Assembly (NCBI RefSeq): GCF_002904165.1
Contig: NZ_CVTD020000008.1
Location: 1 to 64,000 of the forward strand
Reading direction: 5' to 3'
DNA: 64,000 bases
Source of the DNA: Herbinix hemicellulosilytica
GTDB taxonomy: Bacteria > Bacillota > Clostridia > Lachnospirales > Lachnospiraceae
The notes under the pieces are model-generated. The model had not been told where the DNA came from and did no database searches. It saw nothing but the letters and a program-made list of their open reading frames with translations. Shown piece by piece: positions 17,066-26,042 of the stretch. A program made the position numbers and the translations under genes. Numbering within the stretch: position 1 is the stretch's first letter; each line of letters starts with the position of its first letter.

Positions 17066-18538
17066 ATGCTTTATATCGGTGTTGATTTAGGTACATCCTC
17101 CGTAAAGATGTTACTTATGGATGAAGAAGGAAACATAAAAAGTATAGTAACAAGGGAATATCCTTTATATTTCCCTAAACCGGGCTGGTCCGAGCAGAAT
17201 CCGGAGGATTGGTACAGTGCTTTTGTAGACGGAATTAAGGAACTTACCAAAGATTGCAATAAGGATGAGATCGAAGGCATCAGCTTTAGCGGACAGATGC
17301 ATGGTATGGTTATTTTGGACGAGAACGACAATGTTATTCGCCCTGCCATACTGTGGAATGACGGTCGTACCCAGGCAGAATGTGATTATTTAAACTTTGA
17401 GATAGGCAGAGAAAAAATTTCTTCATATACAGCCAATATGGCTCTTACCGGTTTTACCGCCCCTAAATTACTGTGGGTAAGGAAGCATGAACCTGACAAT
17501 TTCGCTAAGATTAAGAAGGTTATGTTGCCTAAAGATTATTTAGCATACAAACTTTCCGGAGTACATTGTACGGATGTTTCCGATGCTTCAGGAATGTTAC
17601 TGTTTGATGTTAAGAATAAACGCTGGTCTAAAGAAATGCTTGATATCTGCGGATTGAAAGAAGAGCAGATGGCAAAAATTCATGAATCTTATCAGGTAGT
17701 CGGTACCTTAACCAAGAAAGCTGCAGAAGAAACCGGCCTTCCTGAAAGGGTCAAGGTTATAGCAGGCGGTGGTGACCAGGCGGTTGCAGCAGTCGGTACC
17801 GGAACCGTAGGAGCAGGAAAATGCAATATTTCTCTCGGTACTTCCGGCGTAGTATTTATATCTTCCCAGGAATTTGCCGTGGATGACAAGAATGCCCTTC
17901 ATGCCTTCTGCCATGCCGACGGTAAGTATCACTTCATGGGAGTTATGCTTTCAGCAGCAGCCTGCAACAAGTGGTGGATGGATGAGATAATCGGAACCAA
18001 GGATTATGCTGGAGAGCAAAAGAATATTACAAAACTTGGCGAGAACAACGTATTCTTCCTGCCTTACCTTATGGGTGAAAGAACGCCTCACAACAATCCA
18101 AATGCAAGAGGTACATTTATAGGAATGACCATGGATACAACCCGTGCCGATATGACACAGGCTGTACTGGAAGGCGTAGCCTTTGCGCTTAGAGATTCGT
18201 TTGAAATTGCCAAGTCTCTGGGTGTTAAGATTGAAAGAACCAGAATTAACGGCGGCGGTGCAAAGAGCCCTCTGTGGTGCAAGATTGTAGCCAATGTTCT
18301 GAATGTTAAAGTCGACAAGATTAATTCCGAAGAAGGCCCTGCTTTCGGTGCAGCTATTTTGGCAGCGGTAGGCTGCGGCAAATATTCAAGCGTAGAGGAA
18401 GCTACAGAAAAGCTTATCAAGGTAATTGATACAACAGAACAGGACCCTGAGATTGTTGAACGCTACAATAAGAAGTACGAGATTTTCAAGCAGTTGTATC
18501 CGTCCTTGAAAGATATGTTTGACAAGATGGTTGAATAA
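17066..18538 (+). CDS. xylB: Xylulokinase
   Basis: FGGY-family carbohydrate kinase of 490 residues that phosphorylates D-xylulose to xylulose 5-phosphate for the pentose phosphate pathway. It shows the N-terminal phosphate-binding GVDLGTSSVKMLL, the xylulokinase-typical SGQMHGMVILDENDNVIRPAILWNDGRT, the catalytic Asp237 in GGGDQAVAAVGTG, LGTSGVVF, and the C-terminal INGGGAKSPLWCKIVANVL... EGPAFGAAILA adenosine motif. The ATG follows GAAAGGAG. It has its own promoter and terminator, and no xylA or xylose transporter is in the window. Divergence from a ROK regulator supports xylose control. Confidence 0.93.
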   Translation: MLYIGVDLGTSSVKMLLMDEEGNIKSIVTREYPLYFPKPGWSEQNPEDWYSAFVDGIKELTKDCNKDEIEGISFSGQMHGMVILDENDNVIRPAILWNDGRTQAECDYLNFEIGREKISSYTANMALTGFTAPKLLWVRKHEPDNFAKIKKVMLPKDYLAYKLSGVHCTDVSDASGMLLFDVKNKRWSKEMLDICGLKEEQMAKIHESYQVVGTLTKKAAEETGLPERVKVIAGGGDQAVAAVGTGTVGAGKCNISLGTSGVVFISSQEFAVDDKNALHAFCHADGKYHFMGVMLSAAACNKWWMDEIIGTKDYAGEQKNITKLGENNVFFLPYLMGERTPHNNPNARGTFIGMTMDTTRADMTQAVLEGVAFALRDSFEIAKSLGVKIERTRINGGGAKSPLWCKIVANVLNVKVDKINSEEGPAFGAAILAAVGCGKYSSVEEATEKLIKVIDTTEQDPEIVERYNKKYEIFKQLYPSLKDMFDKMVE

Positions 18539-18565
18539 TAAAGTATTCAAAAAATGAATATAATT

Positions 18566-18603
18566 AGGCTCTCAATATAGTAATTATATTGGGAGTCTTT
18601 TTG
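18566..18603 (+). terminator. xylB terminator
   Basis: Arms aggctctcaatata / tatattgggagtctt (one G-U) around a short loop, followed by a T-run (ctttttgtt), 28 bp past the xylB stop. Confidence 0.85.
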
Positions 18604-18786
18604 TTATTGGAATGTACTTTATTTATTATAAATATTTGAGGACTATGATTAAACTTTTGATTTAAATATCATAAAAAGTTTTTTACATTTACAGAGTAAG
18701 TGTATGTAAAAATGAAACTTTTTCATATTTATCTCGTCTATTGTATGAAGGATAAAATTAAAAACTTTGGCAATAGGAGGTAGCAT

Positions 18787-20052
18787 ATGAAAAAGGTTAT
18801 ATCATTAATACTGACGGTTATAATTGTATTATCGTCTACATCATTTGTTTTTGCAGCCGAAAAAGATTCCGATAATAGGTCACGTTTCAATTCGGTTTCC
18901 GGTACTGTTAAAGAAATCAAGAAATCTGAAACCGATGAAGATGCTTTATATGTTCTTTTGGAAACCGGAAAAGACAGTGAAGCTTATCTTATAATAAATA
19001 AAGAAACCTGTTTTATAAATGACGAAGAAATTTTTATAGGTTCAAAAGTAACCGGATTTTATGATGCAGATGCCATGATGATAATGATTTATCCGCCGCA
19101 ATACGCTGCCATAGCGGTTTGGGTATCAAACGAAGAGCAGAATATAAAGGTTGATCTGTTTGACAAAAATTTGGTAAGTGCGGATAATACACTGAAATTA
19201 ATAATGGACAAGGATACAAAAATTGTTACAAAGGACGGAAAAGAATTTAAGGATGACTTGGCTAACCGCAAACTGGCTGTGTTTTACCGTTCAGCCACAA
19301 AGAGTATTCCTGCACAAACAAGGCCTGACAAGATAGTAGTCTTATCAGAGCCTATAATTCCCGATGAGGATAAAAATTCGTATTTCGGTTCTTTTAAGGG
19401 AACGGTAACTGATATTGAGATTCTGAAAGAGGATAAAAATATAAAAAGGATAACTTTAACTGATAAGGACGGACTGGAAGCCAAATTTACAATAACAGAT
19501 GATACTTATCTTACTAATAACGAAAAAATTGCCATAGGTTCGGTAGTGACGGGATATTATGATGCAAAAGTATTCAGGATTATGATATATCCGCCCCAAT
19601 ATGAAGCAGTAGTTTTGAATATTGAAAGACCGGACTACAAGGTAAAAGCAGATTACTTTGACAATAAACTTATCAGTGCAGATAAAAGCCTTAAATTAAA
19701 TATCGGAAACGATACGGAAATTATCTACATGGACGGGGCAAAGTACAGCGGTAAGCCCGTAAATTCCAATCTTGCGGTTATATATGACAAGGTTAATGAA
19801 AGTATGCCTGCTCAAACCGAACCGGTTAAAGTAATTGTTCTTGAAAAGAGCAAGAGCAATGATAAAACCGAAAGTAAAAATGATTCTCTGAAAGCAAAAC
19901 TGGATGAATGGAAGAAGCTTACGGAAGAACTTTTTAAAAATCTGGATAAGCTGTCGGATTTCAAAGAAAACTTGTTTAAATTTATTTCTGAACTTATATA
20001 TAAACATGGAAACCCTTTATCTGATGTATTAAAAATATTAGGCCGCAATTAA
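18787..20052 (+). CDS. Secreted protein with two tandem ~155-residue repeats, function unknown
   Basis: A 421-residue precursor. The signal peptide is KKVISLILTVIIVLSSTSFVFA, cleaved at AAE. Two homologous modules follow (about 38-188 and 197-350), each with a GTV-x-I start, IGS-VTG-YDA, the block I-MIYPPQY-A, a VK-D-FD--L-SAD--LKL stretch, and S-PAQT-P-K-IVL at the end. The C-terminal 70 residues are Lys/Glu-rich and helical. The beta-rich repeats resemble cell-surface or metal-tolerant extracytoplasmic modules, but I do not recognise a characterised family. The ATG has an AGGAGG box. It stands alone between terminators at 18566 and 20077. Confidence 0.8.
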   Translation: MKKVISLILTVIIVLSSTSFVFAAEKDSDNRSRFNSVSGTVKEIKKSETDEDALYVLLETGKDSEAYLIINKETCFINDEEIFIGSKVTGFYDADAMMIMIYPPQYAAIAVWVSNEEQNIKVDLFDKNLVSADNTLKLIMDKDTKIVTKDGKEFKDDLANRKLAVFYRSATKSIPAQTRPDKIVVLSEPIIPDEDKNSYFGSFKGTVTDIEILKEDKNIKRITLTDKDGLEAKFTITDDTYLTNNEKIAIGSVVTGYYDAKVFRIMIYPPQYEAVVLNIERPDYKVKADYFDNKLISADKSLKLNIGNDTEIIYMDGAKYSGKPVNSNLAVIYDKVNESMPAQTEPVKVIVLEKSKSNDKTESKNDSLKAKLDEWKKLTEELFKNLDKLSDFKENLFKFISELIYKHGNPLSDVLKILGRN

Positions 20053-20076
20053 AATTAATGTCTTTTATATAATTTA

Positions 20077-20127
20077 TACCTCTTAAGCAGAAGCATATTC
20101 ATAAATCTACTTAGGAGGTATTTTTTT
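20077..20127 (+). terminator. Terminator of the two-repeat secreted protein gene
   Basis: Arms tacctcttaagcaga / tctacttaggaggta (one wobble, one mismatch) around a 14-nt loop, followed by seven T residues. Confidence 0.85.
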
Positions 20128-20286
20128 GATAAAAAGTAATACACATAAATTTTTGTCAAAATTTACAGGTAACAAAGAACCGCCTTTTTAATAAGTAATA
20201 GACTTTATAATATTATTAATGCTATAATTTATTTCGTAAATTCAAAAAGATTTGAGGCTACAAGCTAAAAGAGAGGAGCCGTAAAA

Positions 20287-21057
20287 TTGAACAACTACAC
20301 TGACTTTGCTTCGGTTTATGATATACTGATGGAAGACATACCTTATGACGACTGGGCGGATTATATAGAAAAAATATTAAGGCGTCATGGAATAGAAAAA
20401 GGACTTGTATTGGAGCTTGGTTGCGGTACAGGGGCTATGACAAGAAAGATGGCTCAAAAAGGCTATGACATGATTGGGATTGATATATCCGAAGATATGC
20501 TTTCCGTAGCCAGGCAAAAAAGTGAAGGAAGGGATGACGGTATTCTTTATCTTTGCCAGGATATGAGGGAGTTTGAACTTTACGGTACGGTAGCCGCCAT
20601 ATTCTGTGTCTGTGCCACAATAAATTATCTGCTTACAACAGATGAATTAAGCAAAGTCTTTAACCTGGTAAGTAATTACCTTGACCCCGGCGGCTTGTTT
20701 ATATTTGATATGGATACCAGATATCTTTATGAACAAGTGCTTGCCGATAATACATCCTATATCGAACATGAAAAAGGCTGTTTTATATGGGAAAACGGTT
20801 ATTATCCCGATGAAATGATAAACGAAGTTAATTTGACATTATTTTTAAAGCAGGAGAATTCTTTATACCGCAAACATCAGGAAACCCATACAAGAAGGAC
20901 TTATGAACCGGAAACCATATTTAAGCTGCTTGATGATGCCAACCTGGATGTAATAGGGGTATATCACGAGTTGACCGATCAAAAACCGAGGCCGGACAGT
21001 GAAAGGATTTATATTGTCGCTAAGGAAAGATATCATGAAAATAAATTATATATTTGA
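20287..21057 (+). CDS. Class I SAM-dependent methyltransferase
   Basis: A 256-residue Rossmann-fold methyltransferase. Motif I is VLELGCGTGAMTRKMAQKG (about 42-60), then GIDISEDMLSVAR (motif post-I with the acidic ribose-binding residue) and a conserved FDMDTRYLYEQ after motif III. The N-terminus FASVYDILMEDIPYDDWADYI is typical of clostridial methyltransferases annotated generically next to hslO. The substrate is unknown. Starts at TTG 20287 with an AGAGAGGAG box. It precedes hslO on the same strand with a 215-bp gap that contains a promoter, so the two are probably separate units. Confidence 0.87.
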   Translation: MNNYTDFASVYDILMEDIPYDDWADYIEKILRRHGIEKGLVLELGCGTGAMTRKMAQKGYDMIGIDISEDMLSVARQKSEGRDDGILYLCQDMREFELYGTVAAIFCVCATINYLLTTDELSKVFNLVSNYLDPGGLFIFDMDTRYLYEQVLADNTSYIEHEKGCFIWENGYYPDEMINEVNLTLFLKQENSLYRKHQETHTRRTYEPETIFKLLDDANLDVIGVYHELTDQKPRPDSERIYIVAKERYHENKLYI

Positions 21058-21120
21058 AACTGAAAAATATTTTATATGATTGTCGGTAAATACTATTATT
21101 TTTAATTAGGTTAATAATAA

Positions 21121-21150
21121 TTGAAAAAAATCATAATTGGGTTTTATAAT
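21121..21150 (+). promoter_or_regulatory. Probable hslO promoter
   Basis: TTGAAA (21121-21126), 18-bp spacer, TATAAT (21145-21150). It would give a leader of about 115 nt before hslO; no riboswitch-like structure was recognised in it. Confidence 0.6.
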
Positions 21151-21272
21151 ATGGTATAAGCAAATTGGAGAGCTATTAAAAAAGATGGAAATGCATATAA
21201 TTATATGAAGTAAAACTGGCAAAAGCAAAGAAGCATAAAACACATAACGAATTAAAAGAAAGGAAAACGATT

Positions 21273-22154
21273 ATGACAGACTATATTGTAAGAGCTACTG
21301 CAGCAAACAATCAGATTCGTGCATTTGCGGCAACTACCAGAGAATTGGTGGAATATGCAAGAACTATTCATAATACCAGTCCTGTGGCTACGGCGGCTTT
21401 GGGAAGATTACTTACAGCCGGAACAATGATGGGAGTTATGATGAAGGGTGAGAAGGATATATTAACCCTTCAGATAAAAGGTAGCGGTCCTATAGGCGGA
21501 ATAATCGTAACCGCAAACTCAAAAGGGGCTGTCAAAGGATATGTCCATAATCCTAATGTTATCTTGCCGGCAAACCAATACGGAAAATTTGATGTGGCGG
21601 GTGCCATAGGAGCAGGAATGCTTACGGTTATAAAAGACTTAGGCTTAAAAGAGCCTTACGTCGGCCAGATTGAGCTGATTTCCGGCGAAATAGCAGAAGA
21701 CCTGACATATTATTTTGCATCCAGCGAGCAGGTACCGTCGTCTGTAGCCCTTGGAGTGCTGATGAATAAAGACAATACGGTTCGCCATGCGGGAGGTTTT
21801 ATACTGCAGCTTTTACCTCAGGCGGAAGAGGAAGTTATCGTTAAACTGGAAGAAAGAATAGGGCAACTGGAAGGAATCACTGGGCTTCTTGACAAGGGCA
21901 TGACACCGGAAATGATATTGGAGCATCTAATTGGGGATATGGGCATGGAAATAATGGAGAAATATCCGACTGCATTTGAATGTAATTGCAGTAAGGAACG
22001 GGTGGAAAGTGCCGTAGTATCCGTAGGGAAAAAGGAAATTCAGGAAATGATTGATGACAATGAGCCGATTGAAGTGAATTGCCATTTTTGTAATAAACAC
22101 TATATATTTACCGTGGACGAGCTAAAAAACCTTCTTGCCAGGGCCGACCGATAA
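21273..22154 (+). CDS. hslO: Hsp33 redox-regulated chaperone
   Basis: Cytosolic holdase that is activated when oxidation releases zinc from its C-terminal switch and prevents aggregation under oxidative stress. The 293 residues match the family. The N-terminal core contains RAFAATTRELVEYAR and GSGPIGGIIVTANSKGAVKGYV; the zinc centre is complete, with CxC at Cys237/Cys239 and CxxC at Cys270/Cys273 (CHFC). The ATG follows AGAAAGGA. Upstream is a methyltransferase gene and downstream a GH94 phosphorylase gene with a 148-bp gap. An oxidative-stress chaperone fits an anaerobe that meets oxygen. Confidence 0.95.
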   Translation: MTDYIVRATAANNQIRAFAATTRELVEYARTIHNTSPVATAALGRLLTAGTMMGVMMKGEKDILTLQIKGSGPIGGIIVTANSKGAVKGYVHNPNVILPANQYGKFDVAGAIGAGMLTVIKDLGLKEPYVGQIELISGEIAEDLTYYFASSEQVPSSVALGVLMNKDNTVRHAGGFILQLLPQAEEEVIVKLEERIGQLEGITGLLDKGMTPEMILEHLIGDMGMEIMEKYPTAFECNCSKERVESAVVSVGKKEIQEMIDDNEPIEVNCHFCNKHYIFTVDELKNLLARADR

Positions 22155-22302
22155 TGTAAGGATATAAAATAACAAATAAAGTATAAATAAGCCCATTGTT
22201 CTATAAACAACTATAATTGTACTATTTATTGTAAGTGTTGGTTAAAATTGGAGTTTTATTTAATAAATATAAGGGAGTAAGTAATTATTAAGGAGGGGAC
22301 AG

Positions 22303-24708
22303 ATGAATTACGGATATTTTGATGAGCAAAACAGGGAATATGTTATAACCAGGCCCGATACCCCCGGCCCTTGGGCAAATTACTTAGGGTCACCTGAGTA
22401 CGGAGCCATTATCTCCAATAATGCCGGTGGCTACAGTTTTGTAAAAAGCGGGGCAAACGGCCGTATTATCCGCTACATTTTCAATCAGGAGGACAAGCCG
22501 GGAAGATATGTTTACCTTCGGGATGATGAAGACAATGACTATTGGTCCGCTTCCTGGCAGCCGGTAGGAAAGCCTTTAGGTGACGGATACGCAGAGTATC
22601 AGGGAGAGTGCCGCCACGGAACTGCCTACACAATTATTAAAGGACGGTATAAGGGCATTACGTCCGAGGTTTTGTATTATGTTCCATTAAACAAGACCTA
22701 TGAAGTATGGAGAGTTAAAGTAACAAACAACAGTAACAGGCCAAGGAAATTATCCGCATTCGGCTTTGTAGAATTTACCAACGAAAATTTTTATGAAAAT
22801 GACCAGGTTAACCTGCAATACACCTTGTTCATAACCAGAACATATTTTAAGGGAAATAAGATACTTCAGACCGTAAACGAAAATACCGGCAAGAACGAGG
22901 AAGGGACAAACAATAAAGAACGGTTTTTTGGCATCGTGGGGGCAAACGTAGAATCCTATAACGGTGACAAAACATCTTTTATAGGAAGATACAGAAGTTA
23001 TCATAATCCTCTGGCTGTAGAACGGGGAAGATGCGATAATGTTTTAAACTATAACTCCAATGCCTGCGGTGCATTACATACCAAGTTTGAATTACAGCCC
23101 GGAGAAACCAAGGAATTTGCATTCTTCCTGGGTCAAAATAATGATAAAGATTCAGCAAAAATACTGGACAGTTATTCCGACTTAAGCATAGTTGATAAAG
23201 AGCTTGGCGAACTTAAGAGCTACTGGCACGGCAAGCTGGCTAATTTCCAGGTCAATACCCCCAGCAAGGAATTTAATGTAATGATTAATACCTGGAATGC
23301 TTACCAATGCTTTATAACATTTATTTGGTCCAGAGCGGCATCCTTTATCTACTGCGGTCTTCGAAACGGTTACGGTTACAGGGATACCGTCCAGGACATT
23401 CAGGGAATTATCCATCTTGATCCGGCTATGGCAAAAGAGAAAATAAGGTTTATGCTTTCTGCGCAGGTTGACAACGGTGGCGGATTGCCTTTGGTTAAGT
23501 TTGACCATAATCCCGGTCATGAGGACACACCCGATGATTTCTCCTATGTACAAGCTACGGGCCATCCGGCATACAGGGCAGACGATGCACTTTGGCTGTT
23601 CCCTACGGTTTATAAATACCTGGCAGAAACCGGAGACAAGGAATTCTTAGACGAAGTCATTCCTTATGCTAACAAGGACGAAGGAACGGTTTATGATCAC
23701 TTAAAGAGAGCCATAAACTTCTCCATGGAAAGGCTCAGTACCCATAAAATGCCGGCTGGACTTTATGCGGACTGGAACGATTGCCTGCGCCTCGGTAAGA
23801 AGGGTGAATCGACTTTTGTGGCCTTGCAGCTTTATTATGCCATGTCAATTATCCGTAAATTTGCCGTAGATAAGAATGATCTGGAGTACATAGCTTATCT
23901 AGACAAGGTGCAAAAAGAACTTAAAGATACCATCAACGAGAATTGCTGGGAAGATGACCGCTTTATCCGCGGCTTTAAGGAAGACGGCCAGGTAATCGGC
24001 TCCAAAAAGGACCCCGAAGCCAGCATGTGGTTAAATCCTCAGTCCTGGTCCGTTATCAGCGGCCTTGCCACAAAGGAACAGGCAGAAAAAGCTTTAGACA
24101 GTGTGTATAGGGAACTGAATACCAAGTACGGTGCAAGAGTTATGGCCCCTTCATATAAAGACCATGCCTTTGACGGGGCTTTGGCGATACTCTTTAATCC
24201 TTCCACCAAAGAAAACGGAGGTATCTTCTCACAGCCTCAGGGATGGCTGATTCTTGCCGAAGCACTCATGGGACATGGCAATAGGGCTTTCGAATATTTC
24301 TTAAAAGCTTGTCCGGCAGCCATGAACGACAAAGCCGAAATAAGGGTAATGGAACCTTATGTACATGGACAGTTTATCGAAAGTGTGGAAAGTCCTTTTG
24401 AAGGAAGAGCCCATGTGCACTGGCTGACCGGAACTGCTTCCACGGTTATGGTAGGTTCGGTAGAAGGTATATTGGGCATTAGGCCTGACCTTGACGGAAT
24501 AAGAATAGCACCCAGTATCCCCGGTGAATGGAAAGAACTTACCATCGATAAATTATTCCGCGGTAAAAAGCTGCACATCAAAGTTAAAAACGAATCCGGT
24601 GCAGAAAGCGGTTATAAGGAATTTTACTTAAACGGCAAGAAGCTTGATGATAACTATATTCCCGAATCCATGCTTGAGGATGAGAACGAAATCCTGTTTG
24701 TAATGTAA
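22303..24708 (+). CDS. GH94 disaccharide phosphorylase (cellobiose/chitobiose type)
   Basis: An 801-residue GH94 inverting phosphorylase that splits a beta-linked disaccharide with phosphate to a sugar 1-phosphate plus a monosaccharide, saving ATP; cytosolic. The N-terminal beta-sandwich starts YGYFDEQNREYVITRPDTPGPW, followed by the (alpha/alpha)6 barrel with YRDTVQDIQG and the family's catalytic aspartate in ADWNDCL (489-495), and the C-terminal ENGGIFSQPQGW and HWLTGTAST blocks. Several N-terminal blocks (RPDTPGPW, YVYLRDDEDNDYWS, NPLAVERGRC, LQPGE) recall the Vibrio diacetylchitobiose phosphorylase more than the clostridial cellobiose phosphorylases I remember, so the substrate is uncertain. 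The ATG has an AAGGAGG box. Stands alone, with no transporter adjacent. Confidence 0.88.
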   Translation: MNYGYFDEQNREYVITRPDTPGPWANYLGSPEYGAIISNNAGGYSFVKSGANGRIIRYIFNQEDKPGRYVYLRDDEDNDYWSASWQPVGKPLGDGYAEYQGECRHGTAYTIIKGRYKGITSEVLYYVPLNKTYEVWRVKVTNNSNRPRKLSAFGFVEFTNENFYENDQVNLQYTLFITRTYFKGNKILQTVNENTGKNEEGTNNKERFFGIVGANVESYNGDKTSFIGRYRSYHNPLAVERGRCDNVLNYNSNACGALHTKFELQPGETKEFAFFLGQNNDKDSAKILDSYSDLSIVDKELGELKSYWHGKLANFQVNTPSKEFNVMINTWNAYQCFITFIWSRAASFIYCGLRNGYGYRDTVQDIQGIIHLDPAMAKEKIRFMLSAQVDNGGGLPLVKFDHNPGHEDTPDDFSYVQATGHPAYRADDALWLFPTVYKYLAETGDKEFLDEVIPYANKDEGTVYDHLKRAINFSMERLSTHKMPAGLYADWNDCLRLGKKGESTFVALQLYYAMSIIRKFAVDKNDLEYIAYLDKVQKELKDTINENCWEDDRFIRGFKEDGQVIGSKKDPEASMWLNPQSWSVISGLATKEQAEKALDSVYRELNTKYGARVMAPSYKDHAFDGALAILFNPSTKENGGIFSQPQGWLILAEALMGHGNRAFEYFLKACPAAMNDKAEIRVMEPYVHGQFIESVESPFEGRAHVHWLTGTASTVMVGSVEGILGIRPDLDGIRIAPSIPGEWKELTIDKLFRGKKLHIKVKNESGAESGYKEFYLNGKKLDDNYIPESMLEDENEILFVM

Positions 24709-24848
24709 AAGTTTTGAAGGAATACAATATGCAATAAATATATTAGAAATGTAGTTAATACTTTAGAAATCAAAAAAAACATCTTGTAAAAATATCTTGC
24801 ATATATTTACACAAAAGACTATCCTGTTATTGCATGAGGTTAACAAAC

Positions 24849-24917
24849 GCCTGTCGTAACTAATAGTGTCATATGCGAACATTTGCGCTTGTTATGACGC
24901 TATAGTTACGGCAGGTA
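24849..24917 (+). terminator. Long imperfect hairpin after the GH94 gene
   Basis: Arms of about 23 bp (cctgtcgtaac... at 24850-24873 and its complement at 24893-24915) with two G-U pairs and one bulged base, around a 19-nt loop. No T-run follows directly. It lies 140 bp past the stop codon and may be a terminator, an mRNA-stabilising stem, or a small repeat element. Confidence 0.55.
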
Positions 24918-24935
24918 TTAGTTTACAGATTTTTA

Positions 24936-24964
24936 TTGCATCCTAGACATAACTCTGTTAAAAT
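24936..24964 (+). promoter_or_regulatory. Promoter of the surface-polymer genes
   Basis: TTGCAT (24936-24941), 17-bp spacer, TAAAAT (24959-24964). It lies in the upstream part of the open frame that continues into the acyltransferase, and this supports starting that gene at 25017. Confidence 0.55.
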
Positions 24965-25016
24965 CAGATTTGTTACTGGCGGTACTTATAAATATAAATT
25001 ATCTGGGAGTGAAACT

Positions 25017-26012
25017 ATGCCTGACCATTCGAATGATAAGAGATATTTCTTGTTTGATAATATGAGGGCGGTTCTGATAATCCTGGTTGTATGGGGACAT
25101 TTGCTGACATCATTAATATTTCGTAATGATGTTATTAAAACTATATATTATTTTATATTCTTTTTTCATATGCCTGCAATGGTGTTTATTTCGGGATTTT
25201 TTTCAAAAAATACTGAGAAGGCCAGGGATCGGGCATTTGAAACCATCCTTATGCCTTATCTGATACTGAATGTATGTAACTATATCTTTAAAATGCTGAT
25301 ACTTAAAGAAGACTATTTCGGTTTCAGATTCTTCAGGCCATTATGGGGGCTGTGGTATTTACTTGCCCTATTTCTGTGGAAATTTTTCCTGAAAGATTTG
25401 ATTAGAATACGTTTTATACTTCCGCTTAGCTTTTTGGTTGGTATATTAAGCGGATTTTCCAAAGAATTCTCTACATACATGGCCCTTGGAAGGGTAGTCT
25501 GTTTTCTTCCCTTTTTCTTGCTGGGATATTATTTAAAAAAGGAGCATATTGATAAAATTAAGCGTATCCCAAGAATAGCCGGTTTTGCTGTATTTATAGG
25601 TTCAGGGGTATTATCGGCAGTTTTGGCGAAGAATAAAATGTTCGGTGTTGAGGATCTGTATTTAAGAAGCCCGTATCCGGAAGATGCCGATGTTGAACAT
25701 ATGATAATACGGGTATTGGTATATGTTGTTGCTTTAATTATGATATTTGCACTTATAAATTTAACAGGCAGCCAAAAAAACTTTTTAACGAATATTGGGC
25801 AAAATACAATGACGGTTTATGTACTTCACCTGTTTACGATACCGCTTTTGGAAAAACTTAAGATATTTAATAATGAACCGTATTTATATCTGGTTTATTC
25901 GGTGATTACGACTGCAATTATTAGTTACATATATACTCTACCTATTGTCAAAAAGATTTATGATAAAGCAATGAACGGTTCAATAAATGTGATTTTACTT
26001 AAAGACAAATAG
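25017..26012 (+). CDS. Acyltransferase 3 family membrane protein
   Basis: A 331-residue integral membrane acyltransferase of the OafA/Acyltransf_3 type that transfers acetyl or other acyl groups to extracellular sugars or surface polymers. Around ten hydrophobic segments are visible. The conserved N-terminal pattern is YFLFDNMRAVLIILVVWGHLL, with the catalytic-type His at WGH. FFFHMPAMVFISGFF is the second signature, and the C-terminal YVLHLF motif is present. A longer open frame begins at TTG 24936, but it contains the promoter; the ATG at 25017 has GGGAG seven bases upstream. It lies 30 bp from the GT2/CDP-glycerol-transferase gene and likely modifies the same polymer. Confidence 0.85.
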   Translation: MPDHSNDKRYFLFDNMRAVLIILVVWGHLLTSLIFRNDVIKTIYYFIFFFHMPAMVFISGFFSKNTEKARDRAFETILMPYLILNVCNYIFKMLILKEDYFGFRFFRPLWGLWYLLALFLWKFFLKDLIRIRFILPLSFLVGILSGFSKEFSTYMALGRVVCFLPFFLLGYYLKKEHIDKIKRIPRIAGFAVFIGSGVLSAVLAKNKMFGVEDLYLRSPYPEDADVEHMIIRVLVYVVALIMIFALINLTGSQKNFLTNIGQNTMTVYVLHLFTIPLLEKLKIFNNEPYLYLVYSVITTAIISYIYTLPIVKKIYDKAMNGSINVILLKDK

Positions 26013-26042
26013 AACGAGACTGTAAGAAAGAATGGGGTATTT

